Source of the DNA: Amyelois transitella
Taxonomy: Eukaryota; Arthropoda; Insecta; Lepidoptera; Pyralidae
Direction of reading: 5' to 3'
Assembly (NCBI RefSeq): GCF_032362555.1
Contig: NC_083510.1
Coordinates: 6,289,501-6,353,500, forward strand
Length of the DNA stretch: 64,000 bases
Part shown: positions 1 to 11,435 of the stretch, piece by piece
How the letters are laid out: each line of letters starts with the position of its first letter
Position numbering within the stretch: the stretch's first letter is position 1
Notes under the pieces: generated by a model
What the model was told of the DNA's origin: nothing
What the model saw: the letters and a program-made list of their open reading frames with translations, nothing else
Databases searched by the model: none
Made by a program: the position numbers and the translations under genes

Positions 1-62
1 GATATTGTTGTCACAAATAAAATACTGTCATAGTCACAGGTTTGCATATTGTATATTATGAA

Positions 63-185
63 TACACCGACGGGCTTGTATGAAGAGAGTAATGAATGTG
101 GATGAAGCGAAAGAAGTACCTATGTACAAATGTATGTACGAAGAGCCTCTGCCTACCCTTTCGGGAAAGAGACGTGATTTTCAGC
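63..185 (+). mobile_element. LINE open-reading-frame C-terminal scrap (family B)
   Basis: Plus-strand translation gives ACMKRVMNVDEAKE followed by a degraded stretch and PTLSGKRRDF. The same segment recurs at 44535-44645 (plus), and at 53930-54075 and 56815-57410 (minus). I read it as the C-terminus of a reverse-transcriptase LINE polyprotein of a type very common in moth genomes. It is 5'-truncated and not functional. The clade is not certain. Confidence 0.6.
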
Positions 186-662
186 ATGTATTTTGGTAAG
201 TATTTAAGTTTAGTGTTAGTAAGTTAAAGCATCTAAATGCACCAAAACAAAAGACAGTACCTATGTAAGTACTAAAGGTACTTTCTCGCAATCTCTTCCA
301 GGCTACCATGTGGTCCATGGTACTTATTGGAAAAATACTTATACGGTAATTGACGGTGGTTGTTGGGGATGACCAAAAAGGTTGGGTTTCAAAATATTTC
401 TTTATTTTTAATGTCATTTTTCAATAGTGTTTTTTGTTGGTTCTCGTTTTGTCAGTGGAAAAGTAAAGACCGTATTTTTGTAATCTCTTTATTTTATTAA
501 TTCCTGCCGCTATTTAGGGGCATCTCTGGAACAAGGAGAGCTGCGGGTCTACCGGGCAAAACGAATCCATAACAGTGGTTATTAGGTTCTAAGTTATTAG
601 TGATGGGGTTTTAGTTAGGTACTTACCTAGGTATTTTTTAAGGTCGCAACTTAACTTATAAA
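186..662. other. Intergenic, no gene seen
   Basis: AT-rich sequence between the LINE scrap and the motif cluster upstream of ORC3. Open frames here are short and have no recognisable domain or splice pattern. Confidence 0.6.
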
Positions 663-716
663 ATCGATCGAAAAATCGATCAAATCGATTTCATTTCCAT
701 ATAAAGTATTATCGAT
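663..716. promoter_or_regulatory. Cluster of four ATCGAT (DRE-like) motifs
   Basis: ATCGAT occurs at 663-668, 675-680, 684-689 and 711-716, four times in 54 bp. The last reads TATCGATT, one base from the Drosophila DNA-replication-related element TATCGATA that DREF binds. The cluster lies about 430 bp upstream of the ORC3 start codon. The motifs are seen directly; use by a DREF-like factor is inference. Confidence 0.45.
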
Positions 717-872
717 TACCAGAAACAATCGAAATTATTTCATTGTAGAACATCTCTACAAATTGTCAAAATCGAACTGTCACGGGGATCATCTTGGTTG
801 AAATGGACGTAGGTATACACCGATAATCTTGATAAAGCTCACTGACACTGACGTTTAAACTGACGTATGTTA

Positions 873-882
873 TTTTGGCGCC
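873..882. promoter_or_regulatory. E2F-type site upstream of ORC3
   Basis: TTTTGGCGCC fits the E2F consensus TTTSSCGC and lies 257 bp upstream of the ORC3 ATG in otherwise AT-rich DNA. E2F sites are typical of S-phase genes, including pre-replication-complex components. Binding is inferred. Confidence 0.5.
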
Positions 883-1138
883 TAACTTGATAGTTTATTG
901 ACTTGACATTGACATTTGATATAATTTATTTAGTCGTTGCAGTGGGTGGTTCTAGTATTATATTATATCTTGGTTTATATTTATAAATATTTAATGAATT
1001 AAATTTCATTACCTAAATAGTGAAGAAGGTTTGCCTATCTTTAATATGGACACAAATTTTACATAAACAAGTGTCGGTGCATTTCTATTTCTTTGGAGAT
1101 TTCTATGGTGTTTACCGCATTTATGTGAAAACAACATA

Positions 1139-4100
1139 ATGGAATCAACAATTTCTGTTTCTAAGGTAAGAACTATTTGCATACAATAATTGAAATAAAC
1201 CTGTACTTAAATAAGAATATCTGTAGATAATAAATATATAACCCAAAATCAATATTCTTCTATTTGGACCCCAAATACTGTTATATTTGGGGTCCTGATA
1301 TTGATGATCTAGGTAATTATCCATTTATATTAGACTAATAAAATGCATTTTGTCAGTGCTGCATTGTTCCATTATAAATTATTTCAATTTCAGGGAGTAT
1401 TTTTATTTAAAAATGGCTTTAAAAAATCTAAAAACTTGAAGAAGACTTCTCATCATAAGAATCTTTTTGAGAAAACATGTAGTAAGCAGCCTTGGTATGT
1501 AGCTTTTAGAAAGAATTGGCAAATTATTGAAGAAGAAATAATGGTGAGTTGGAATCATGTGGTTATTAGCATGACAAAAAGAAAAAAAAGGGAACCTTAA
1601 TAAAATTATTTATATGACTTTTTAATATTACAGGAACTCCATTCTAGGACATACAGCACATTGTTGAATGACATAGTAAATTACATCAAATCATTTCATA
1701 ATCATAATGACTATGTTGGTTTGGATACAATTATACCTAGTGCAACACTTTTGACTGGCATCAATCAGCCTGACCATGTTTCTCAGTTTGCAGCACTAAT
1801 TGAAAAGATTAGGTAAGATGATATTTGATATGATAGGAATAAATAATACTTTAAGATTTTTATCCTTAGCCTAATTTAATAGTGTATCTGACAACTTTAT
1901 GGTAAATTATGTATAACTTATATGAAACAGTTTGGTCTTTTGTTTTTTATCTTTTAACATAAGTTACATGTTGACACTTTTCAGGGAGGAAGTCACTCCA
2001 CATATAGCAATGATAAGTTCTCAAGATGCACCTACAGTCAAACATTTGGTGGAAAACACTGTTTGGCAGCTCATACATGGAAATGAGAAATTGGTTTGTG
2101 AATTTATGAATTTATAATTCTTTATAAGAAACAGATTTAACTATCTTCAATTTACTTTCTTAACTATGAAGTAGTAACTTAATTAAATATGCTTTTTATA
2201 TATTGTGATGGAAATAGTTCATTTCTCATAATAACCTTATTAGAGATGGGTGCAGGTATCTAAAGAATTTTTCAGAATGGTCTGGTCTGGTCCTGGACCA
2301 ATTAATCAACCAAAATTATTTTGGTCTGAGTTCTTGGATGGCCATGGCTCTTCAGGAACATTTTCTTATGAGAATGTTATCTAGATCACTAGGTCTCACA
2401 ACACAATGAATGCTGCTTACATGTTACAACATGCAAGCGACATGGAAATACTATTATTCTTATTGGTAGTGAATGGTTTTAACACTTCAGGAACAGTTTA
2501 ATGATGAAGAAGATGAAATCTTCAAGGGGACTAAAAAGTTAAGGAAAAACCAATGTACTATGAAAACATTGAAACAATGGTACTCCACACAGTATTTAGA
2601 ACAATCACCAAAGAAAAAGATGCATACAAAATCTAATGGGTCTCTGGTTGTAATAATACCTGATTTTGAAAGTTTCAATTGTAACGTGCTGCAAGATTTT
2701 GTTATGATTGCAAGGTAAAAATGTTTTATTTTCCATATCTTAGCTTTGTTTATTACGGTACTTGACTTTACTTCCACTGAAGATTGTATAATATTCTTAT
2801 GACCATTGTAATAGGAAGTCCATTGTGGACTAGCTACTGGTAACTATTTTAGGATTTTAATTCCATCACTTAGCCATCCAGGATAAATGTGATCTTTGAG
2901 TCTTGTGACTGCTTGTTTACCGCTACGATATTACAAAATAAATGATTGACGTAGATTTCTCTATCAACATATCATGTTAAGTATTTTATGTAAATGTTTG
3001 TTACAGTTCCTATGTATCGTCATTGCCAATAGTTTTCGTGTTTGGAGTAGCAACATCTGTGTCGGCACTGCATAAATCATTTCCATATCATGTGTCATCT
3101 AAGCTGCTGATAAAGGTGTTCCATTCACATGCATCACCAGTGTACATGAATCAAGTATGTATTTGTTTATTTTCATAGTATTTATTGTTTGTTTTCATGT
3201 AAGAAATAAAACTAAACCTGTTATTGTAACTTTTTTTACATGTCTTTCAATTGAAGGAATGAACTGATACTGGTAGTTTTATATTGAATAATAAATCTAA
3301 GCATATTGTATATACTTTTTGTTTTTACCTTGACAAAAATCTTCTAGCCAGGAAGAAGAAGATTCCATTCACAAAGGTAAACTGGTAAACAATGTATTAG
3401 TATTTCATTTGTCTACTACAGTCTCAAGATTGACTGTAATAAATCTTAAATTAATAGAAAGTTTGAATATCTGTTTCGTAAACGTAGTATATGTATTGCC
3501 TGGGTCTTTCGAAATCTTATTATTTGTATTGTCAATTCAAACTAAAGCCTTGATATAGTTATGACTGAAGTATCCAAAGATCTCAGTGTTTTTATTTTTT
3601 CTCTTGTTAATTCACTTTCATGTTAATTTTTATTTTGGCTAATACTGTTAATTACCGCGAAATTTGTTTACTTGTTTATTGACAAAGTTTGTACTTGTTA
3701 CCTATATATTTTTCAGGTCCTGGAAGACATATTTTTAACCCATACAAACCCATTTCACTTATCAGCAAAAGCCTTTGAGTTGCTGACAGATGTGTTTTTA
3801 TTTTACGACTTTTCTGTAACTGGCCTTATTCAAAGTATTAAGGTATTACTTTTTTATTATTTTTTAATAAGATATAAAATGAACTCAAGAGCTAAACAAA
3901 ACTTTTTACAAGAAATATTTTCTTTATAAATAAATTAATCAATTCTTGATATGATCCTGTATTTGTTTACTAGAGTACACTTGCAGATACAATTTTTCCT
4001 GCATGTATGGAAATTAAGGGGATTAAAAATTTCATGCTGGCAGAGCTGTGGACGTCTCTACTTTAAATTATGGATTTTACTTTGTTTCTTGCAGTACTGT

Positions 4101-6536
4101 ATGATGGACCATTATTATGGAGACAACATAAAGTCACTGTGTTGTGAGCGCGGGAAAACAGAAGAGATTGTCTCGAGGCTTACTGCGGTAGATCTAGAAA
4201 ATGTTCGACAGTTGTTGTCGTTTAGACCATTTCTGGAGTCACAAGAAGACTGCCAGGCGAGAATCAGTATGTTTGAAGATGATAATTTCTTCAAAGAAGT
4301 GCTTTGTAGTGAAATAAACATGCTACAAGACTATCTCTACACATTTTACTTGTGTTTAAGATTACTGCTCACTTTCGTGAAGGATTTACCTAAGAATTTA
4401 CTTGGAAAATCGGTAAATATTATCAATATTTGGAGTTTTTACTCTGATTACAGTCATTGAGCACAAAATTAGTATTTGGAAAAATATTTTTTGAAGTTTT
4501 ATAACATTTCATAATAGTCCAGATGATAAAATTCGTAACTTTTATTTGTTTTCTTTATTTTGATTAAACATTATTCTTCTGCATTTAGGTACGCGAAATC
4601 TACTCCAAATGTGCCCAAGAGAATGTTACCACTACATTAGCATTCAATGAATGTATGCAGCTTATAAATTTCCAATCGCAAGTGAAACTTGTCGATAGCA
4701 TCAAAGTCGCCCTGAAGGTTATTAATTCTGCTTTACAAGGGGTATCGTCTGTGAAACCATTGAGGTCATCACCAATCAAAAACAATTTGAGTAGCATAGT
4801 TTTGAATGATGACACTGGAGAGAACTTTGTGAAGGCAGTAAGAGTACATTTGATGATGTTTATGAGACAAATTGAAAGTGCTAATACGGAGTGCACTATT
4901 TTATCGGAAGTGGTCAAGGAGGATACGAATGAAGTGGAAAATGTGCCGGTGAACAGATACAAGTTGAAGGAGGTGAAGGTTTTATATGCATTATTTAAAG
5001 TTGTTGCCTGACATGATTTTTTTTTCTTCTAATGAGGGGCAATTATTTAAGTGTAACAATATACCTACCAATCTTCAGTTTGTCCCATAGTTCTTTATAC
5101 AGACCGATAATTTAATATTTTTTATGCCAAAATCAAGGATCACTGTTATGGTCAGATCATGGTTATTTTATACGCACAATTGAACAAATATTTGGTCAGG
5201 CCGTATTTTTTTTTATTATAAATGTAATTTTACGATTTTCAGAAATTATTAAAAGCAACAAGAGTAGACAAAGTGCAGTCAGAGTTTGAGATGGTTCGGT
5301 CTCGTTTTGTGAGCTACTTAGAGGAGATGTTTAGCAAAGGTCTGCAGCCGCCGCATTCACAGCCGTTTCATGAAATATATTTCTTTGGTGACGTGGCGAG
5401 TGTCCGGAAACAAATCGTAGGGTCCCCGCGAGGCGCTATACACACAGCGCTTAGCAATCCAGTACATTACTTGCAGGTAAACTTTACAATGATTATACGT
5501 TACTCTAGTTTTTATTTAGAAGACGCAATACTGGTCCTCATTACAGCGCGTAGCTGAAGGCATCTCTGGTTTTTCACTCTAAAGCTGCTGCTTGTATCAA
5601 CGATTGAGTGATAGTTTCCACGCTCTTGAAAAATTTTGACAAAGATAGTATCTCCGGCATAAATTCACAAAATTTCTATTTTTTTTTCTTTGACATTAGT
5701 CACTTAAGTAACTTTGAAAATGCGAACAAAATCAGCTTTTTAAAACTTTGTTTACGGGTTAGAACTAAAATTTTTTTCGGCCTGTAAACTTCAAAGTGGG
5801 GTTTGACCAATATCCTAGTATTATTATTAAGTTAATATCACTTAGCAACGTTATGCCAAGCTCATTTGTTACCAGTGTTCGTGCTGCCATCTACCATCAT
5901 TGGAGAGCGTCTCCGACAGTCTCCCGGACGTGTGCGTAGCTTACAAACTGCACCGGGAGTGCGGCAAACACATCAACCTATTTGATTGGATGCAGGCCTT
6001 TGCAGCTGTGTTGTTGCCTGACCAAGACAACGACCAAAGACAACAGGACTCCGCCCTGCAGTAAGTAGCCTTATTAAAATAGCTGTCAATACAAAACTGC
6101 CAAATCATCTGTCGTTTGAGAATATCTTTCTTCTTTGAGCGTGTGTGCTATATTAAATACATCAGGAGTGTAGAAAACATAAATCCGTTCTGGCAAACTT
6201 CGATGGTGGTGAAGTTAAGCACAAGCTAGTTTTTAAATTTATTTTTTTGATTTCACTACTTGTTTTTGCGCGGATTCTGTGCGGATTGTTTCCCCTTTTC
6301 CGTTATACCCTTTATAGATTACTATAAAAATTAGGCCTTTTATAATACAGGCAAAAATATGGTGTGTAACGGTTGAAGTGATACGTAGATATTAATTTAT
6401 TTCTATGAACACTATGTAATTTAAAAATATTTGTTTCAGTATTCGATTCACACGCGCCGTTGCGGAGTTGCAGTTCCTGGGTTTCATCAAATCCTCTAAA
6501 AGAAAGACTGATCATGTGATGCGATTAACTTGGTAA
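1139..6536 (+). CDS. ORC3: Origin recognition complex subunit 3 (ORC3 / latheo)
   Basis: Subunit of the six-protein complex that marks replication origins in the nucleus and loads MCM helicase. Twelve coding exons: 1139-1165, 1394-1543, about 1636-1812, 1985-2093, 2491-2714, 3007-3154, 3717-3842, 4095-4412, 4589-4978, 5243-5476, 5876-6060 and 6440-6536, all with GT-AG borders, giving about 727 residues; fly and human ORC3 are about 710-720. The N-terminus [17 protein letters not shown] matches the conserved ORC3 start (SVSKGCFVFKNG-like). Later come the ORC3 N-terminal AAA+-like region ([20 protein letters not shown]), the [13 protein letters not shown] and [12 protein letters not shown] segments, and a winged-helix-like end ([20 protein letters not shown]). 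Exon 1 has only nine codons, so the start rests on family similarity. The reading frame is intact. ORC3 naturally lacks ATPase catalytic residues. The boundary of exon 3 is uncertain by a base or two. Confidence 0.93.
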
Positions 6537-6581
6537 CACATTAAATTAATTTATTTTTGTTTGTAAGCACAATTGGAACCA

Positions 6582-6587
6582 AATAAA
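6582..6587 (+). promoter_or_regulatory. Poly(A) signal of ORC3
   Basis: AATAAA lies 46 bp after the ORC3 stop codon. It is the first canonical signal downstream and implies a very short 3' UTR. Confidence 0.6.
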
Positions 6588-7691
6588 TGTTTTTTGAAAA
6601 CGAAAATGTATAATTTTCACCTTTTTATACAAACATAAAATGTCACCTTTACTGCCTAGTACCCTACGCTTATGACGCTTATGATGAAAATGAGATTTAT
6701 TTTGAAGGTTGATTGTTTGTCCGACACCTTAAAAAATCCCGTATAAGCCTTTCCCTTTATTATTTATAGTAACAATTTTTTTTTACTTGAAAAAAAGAAA
6801 ATATACTTAATTTGTCTTGGTATTTCTTAAACGAATGATACAAGGCCTCTTTTACCTAAGAATTACAAGCCGGTTAAACTAGATGTATTTGGTATATAAA
6901 TGAAGTCATTGACTTAGCATAAAATACATAAGTAATATACCTATCTGCGAAATGTTCATCTTTATTAGGTTTTATTCGTCCTTGGCACCAAAGAACACAT
7001 CCTGGTCCCTTCTCCATCTCTGAACAACACGTTATTACGAACAAAAGCAGTAGTGAACCCTATTTTTTACCTCGATAGTTTTATTTAAAGGACTAATTTA
7101 TATCACAGAAAATTATAATTTCGTGGTATATGAAGCAAAATACGAGTTGCGAGTATTTTCAAAGCAATCGATGAATTCACAAGCACCGGTAGAAGTGGTT
7201 TCAGGAATGCATTCTTAAAAAAATCGAACAGCTCGTGAGGACAATCTTGCAAAATGAAAACTAACCCATATAGGTACCTATTAGTCCAATTAAAATTTTA
7301 CTCATAGATATTTAAGTACATCTTTCTAATTTTGGGCCCTCACTGCCTACTTATATCGGTCGGTGTCTTTATAAATCTTAGTAGAATTTTAAATGATGGC
7401 GTTTAAAACGCACACAAACTAGTTAAACTCAGTTTGCAGGTTATATTTATTTATATAACTATATAATAGGAGCCTGGTAACGATAACTATGAATAATTTT
7501 AACAACAATGTTGTATAGGACTTTCTTGCTACATACAGATAGGTACTATTGCAAATAACTTTTTAAATATTATTAAAACTAGCTATAAATTAAAAAAAGT
7601 ATGTACGTATCTTACAAAGGGCTGTATCTATCAAAAAAATTGCAAACAGCCGTCGTAAATTTAAGCATCGTTAATAAGGAACTAATTTTTA
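6588..7691. other. Intergenic, no gene seen
   Basis: AT-rich spacer downstream of ORC3. No coding exon, promoter or ordered repeat was recognised. Confidence 0.6.
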
Positions 7692-7949
7692 ACATACATA
7701 CATATGGTCACGTCTATGTCCCTTGCGGGGTAGACAGAGCCAACAGTCTTGAAAAGACTGAATGGCCACGTTCAGCTATTTGGCTTAATGATAGAATTGA
7801 GATTCAAATAGTGACAGGTTGTTAGCCCATAGCCTGAAAAAGAATCCCAACTTTGTAAGCCTATCCCTTAGTCGCTTTTTACGACCTCCATGGGAAAGAG
7901 AATGAGTGGTCCTATTCTTTTTTGTATTGGTGCCGGGATCCACATGGCA
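7692..7949 (+). repeat. SINE-like repeat, family A
   Basis: Starts with ACATACATACATATGGTCAC, continues through the family core (CCTTGCGGGGTAGACAGAGC, then GTGACAGGTTG, then CCTTAGTCGC) and ends GGATCCACATGGCA. Other copies, whole or partial, lie at 34579-34735 (minus), 39775-40198 (both strands), 42040-42195 (minus), 47194-47285, 47665-48590 (split), 48598-48715, 49660-49830 (minus), 55075-55190 (minus), 55302-55485 and 60562-60815. The CATA-repeat end is the 3' tail when read on the opposite strand. Confidence 0.75.
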
Positions 7950-7982
7950 AATTTTAATTAATAAATTATTATTTGAAAAAGC

Positions 7983-8215
7983 AATGCTTAGATGGTTTGC
8001 TCACGTGTAGAGGATGAATGAAACCAGATTGACTAAGCACATAAAAATAGATTTATTTAACTCCACAACAAAACGATTGCATCTATCGAAGTGAGAAAGA
8101 AGGATTATACTTTGACCTAGACAAGGACTTATGTAAGAAGAATACAGGGATCAAGGCAAATGGAAAGATGTCATCTCTGCCTACCCCTATTGCTGAGGTA
8201 TGACCTCGGCGTAAG
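7983..8215 (+). mobile_element. LINE C-terminal relic (family B)
   Basis: Plus-strand translation contains LRWFAHV, a stop, then RMNETRLTKHI, and later KMSSLPTP. This corresponds to the LRWFGHV-RM-LTKQI part of the family B LINE C-terminus. It is heavily decayed, with in-frame stops, and directly follows a family A SINE. Confidence 0.5.
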
Positions 8216-8477
8216 TCTCTTCTCAAAAACCTAACCATAATTTATCTCTTAGTCAATAAAAATAAAAATAATTTTTATATACTACTAATCGAGCAAGAAG
8301 AACTTATCAGCCTTGAATCACAATTTCATGAGAAGTTGCATAGAACCGACCTCTAAAGGTTAAGAGCACATCGCACCACTTTTATTAGCATCTGTATTTT
8401 GGCACTGCCTAGGACGAGTTTAACGTAGGTATACATTTTATGACAGGCAAATCATTATGTTTAGTATTATTTTGTTA

Positions 8478-8945
8478 CTAGCAACCCGTTCCGGCTTCGC
8501 ACGGGTATTTCAGTGGGTGTATAATGTTGAAACTTTTCGTAAATAACCTATCTTTTTACTGTTTTAAAAAAACGCAAAAAAATGGGTATTGTAGGTTTAT
8601 CCTTAGAAGATAGACATATACCACCGCGGACTTTTTTAAAGAACTATTAAAGAGGTGCAATTCCACCATACATTGTTTTGTTATAACTCAAAAGGTTTTG
8701 GCAGCGTTCTTGAGGAAAGCTCCTGATCGGCTTAATTTTTTCCGACCTATTAAACTAATATCGTTGTTATATTGTCAGCTTGTACAAAACCTAAACTTAC
8801 TATACACATAAACCTTCCTCAAGAGTTGCTCTATCTATTGTTGAAAACTGCATGAAAATCCGTCTCGTAATTTTCGAATTTATCGCGAACAGATAAACAG
8901 ACAGAGGCGGCGGGGGACTTTGTTTTCTAATATGTATCTAGTGAT
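8478..8945 (+). repeat. Moth interspersed repeat with GGCTTCGCACGGGT head
   Basis: Begins CAACCCGTTCCGGCTTCGCA and ends with GAACAGATAAACAGACAGAG, a head and tail pattern seen in an abundant class of lepidopteran non-coding retroelements. No reading frame is preserved. The class is assigned from memory of the motif pattern, not by search. Confidence 0.5.
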
Positions 8946-9829
8946 TTAATTCTTGACCTTTCTGTTGAGGATATTAATATACTTGTATAGGTATGACTTA
9001 GCTGCACCTTGCGTTTGCTCATTTATTATTGGTGAATAAAAAATGGCTTTTATGATACTTATTCCCTCCCAAATGGATATTAAGACCAAAAATAAATAAA
9101 AAGATGTTCGTAAAGGTGAATGTGTCAGTTTTTGGAAAAATTAAGTACCTAAGTTATAATATATTATCTGTAGGTAGGTACAATGTGCATTTTAGCATAC
9201 CATTCTACATAGGTATATGTGGCAAGTGGTTTCAGATTCAGCTGTTATATGACAATAAGGAAGACATGGTTTTTTTATTTGTAATTTTTATTAACATCTT
9301 TATATGTAATTATCTACTATTTTTATTGCAATGATTGGTCGAACAGATACCTAGGTGCACCTGTGTGCGTGATCAAATTAGATTCAAGATGAGACGACGA
9401 ACATTGTTGGTCTAAATAAATATCATAGGTCATCCTGAGTACCTTTGATTATAAAATAATATGAAGTAAGTAGGTGCCAATATATTGATGGTACAGGTTA
9501 TTGGAAAGGTTATTATGCTAAATTTATCTAGGCTTTATCAAATTGAGTGTAATACATAGGTATGTATGTATTTAAATTTATCTAGGATAAGTTTTATGTT
9601 CATGTTAATAATACCTACCTACTTCTCTTAGTTGTATTGAATAGGCATAAAAAAGGTTTTTTTTATATGAACAGTTTTTAAGGGCACAAAATTTTGCAGT
9701 TAATAATTGACATACCTATTTCTGAATAAATAAAAATATCCGAGTTCAGTCTCAGAGAAAATAATATTCAGAATAGACTCTTAAAAGAGGGTGACCGAAA
9801 AGCACTGGTCTGCTAAGATCAAAAAACTA

Positions 9830-9955
9830 GTGGGCCCAAGAAATACATCGAATGGAATGAAAAGAGTGAATAAGACAAGATAAGTAAGTATGGAAAAAGC
9901 TGAAGGAGGCTTTTGTCTACCAAACACGCCGGCAGCAGCTAAACTAAGGTGAATC
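9830..9955 (+). mobile_element. LINE C-terminal relic (RTE-like)
   Basis: A short plus-strand frame reads KWKKLKEAFVYQTRRQQL, the type of C-terminal tail found in RTE-like LINE polyproteins. It is an isolated fragment with no reverse transcriptase nearby. The rest of 8946-10490 shows no gene. Confidence 0.4.
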
Positions 9956-10491
9956 TATAAATAAACGGAAATAAGTTGTGAAACAAAGTCTTTAATTTGT
10001 GTTAATGTTTTGGTTATTGATTTATCTTTGCTAAAAGTCAAAGTAAAAATCAATGTACTTAAAAATTTACGTTAAAATGTTATTAATCCGATTAAAAAAT
10101 ACTTAGATGAAATGAAATATTGTTGTTCAACGATATATTGCGTATTGACGTGTCGTTGTGCCTATGTAATGCATGATTTATATTCAAAAATATTTTATTA
10201 ATTCAAATATGTAACCACTAAATTTAGATATTTATCTTTTGTCGTTCCCTTGACCCGATACGCATTATAATTTTGGTGACAAATTATTAAGTAAATAATG
10301 AATAGAACCTTCGGATTGCTGCGTGCGCGCACACATGGACAATGGCTAGAGCTAGACGGCTGGCGGTCGCCACGTGTGTATGTAAATGTGCATGTACTTA
10401 CCTGTGGTCATCGATGACCGAATCAGGGAGCCGGAATATCGACATCGTATGTTTGTTCTCCGCTGACATTACGTTAGAAGCCGGAGAAATG

Positions 10492-10528
10492 TATAAAAGA
10501 TTTTGTCACGAGCTGTTAACCATCAGTC
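10492..10528 (+). promoter_or_regulatory. TATA box and initiator of the cuticle gene at 10560
   Basis: TATAAAAG at 10492-10499 is followed about 30 bp later by ATCAGTC (10522-10528), which fits the arthropod initiator TCAGT. This puts the transcription start near 10524 and leaves a 5' UTR of roughly 36 bases. Confidence 0.75.
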
Positions 10529-10559
10529 GCTCATCTGCCACCGACAAACTAAATTCAAA

Positions 10560-11435
10560 ATGAAACTTGTACGTTACGTAAAATTTTTCGAATTAGTTTT
10601 AGAAGTATAAAAGCCTCATTAAACAGTTTTTAGCAGTGTTCAAGATTATAGGTGATTGTTTTGGAGTGATTACTTACAAATTGGTGATGTTTTCAGATCA
10701 TTGTCGCCCTTGCCCTAGTGGCCATCGCCGCGGCCGCCCCAGCGGAGCCCGAGCCACCTAAGATCCTCAGAAGCGAATTTGAACAACAACCAGAGGGTGG
10801 TTATGTGTTCAGGTAAATAAATAATATATTTAATATGCTTACCTACTTATTTTTTTTCGGTTTTCTCAGACATATAAATTAGGTTTTTTTTGAATAATAA
10901 TAAAGCATTAGCATGTTTTGAATAGTAATGCGCAATCTAAATCGTTGCTTGGTGCGTTTATTCTATTGTTTCAACAGAATATCCGTGTTTTGTTTTAAAC
11001 AAGTACGTAGTCATATGTACCTACAATAATAGGAGAGTTGTAAAAATTAAAAAATATTTCAAAGGATAACCTTAATTTTCAGGGAAAATAAAGGACTGTA
11101 AAGAGTTAATTGCTTTGAGTATATTAGTAAAATTTAACCGAAATTTTCATTAAGAAATAGAAAGGTAAAACTTATTTAAGAAATAACTTATTTAAACTTA
11201 ACATAAAATATACTTTTCTTCCAGTTTTGAAACTGAAAATGGAATCAACCGCAACGAAAACGGAGAATTAAAAGAAGTTCTGGATGAGGAGAACAAACCA
11301 CACAATGTCGTGATTGTGCGAGGATCCTACACATACACCAACTCGGAAGGCAAACCAGAGACCGTCAACTATTTCGCCGACGAAACAGGCTTCCACGCAG
11401 AAGGCGACTCTATCCCTAAACCCGCTAGGAAGTGA
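10560..11435 (+). CDS. RR-1 cuticle protein, small (111 aa)
   Basis: Secreted structural protein of the exoskeleton, expected to bind chitin in soft cuticle. Three coding exons: 10560-10568 (MKL), 10697-10812 and 11225-11435, the second intron in phase 2. The product starts with signal peptide [19 protein letters not shown]. The mature protein begins with acidic [21 protein letters not shown], and the Rebers-Riddiford core runs [17 protein letters not shown], then [11 protein letters not shown], then [18 protein letters not shown]. The acidic EGDSIP ending replaces the QGAHLP of its neighbours, so it is the most divergent member here. It ends PKPARK, without the PPPIP-A-I-RAL tail. Poly(A) signal AATAAA lies near 11659. 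The family call is secure; stage and tissue cannot be read from sequence. Confidence 0.9.

Noticed and set aside
181-417. 78-codon minus-strand frame
   Set aside because: No domain, no signal peptide, no splice context; it partly overlaps the LINE scrap.
1343-1600. Frame taken as a stand-alone small gene
   Set aside because: Its middle part is exon 2 of ORC3; the rest is intron read-through.
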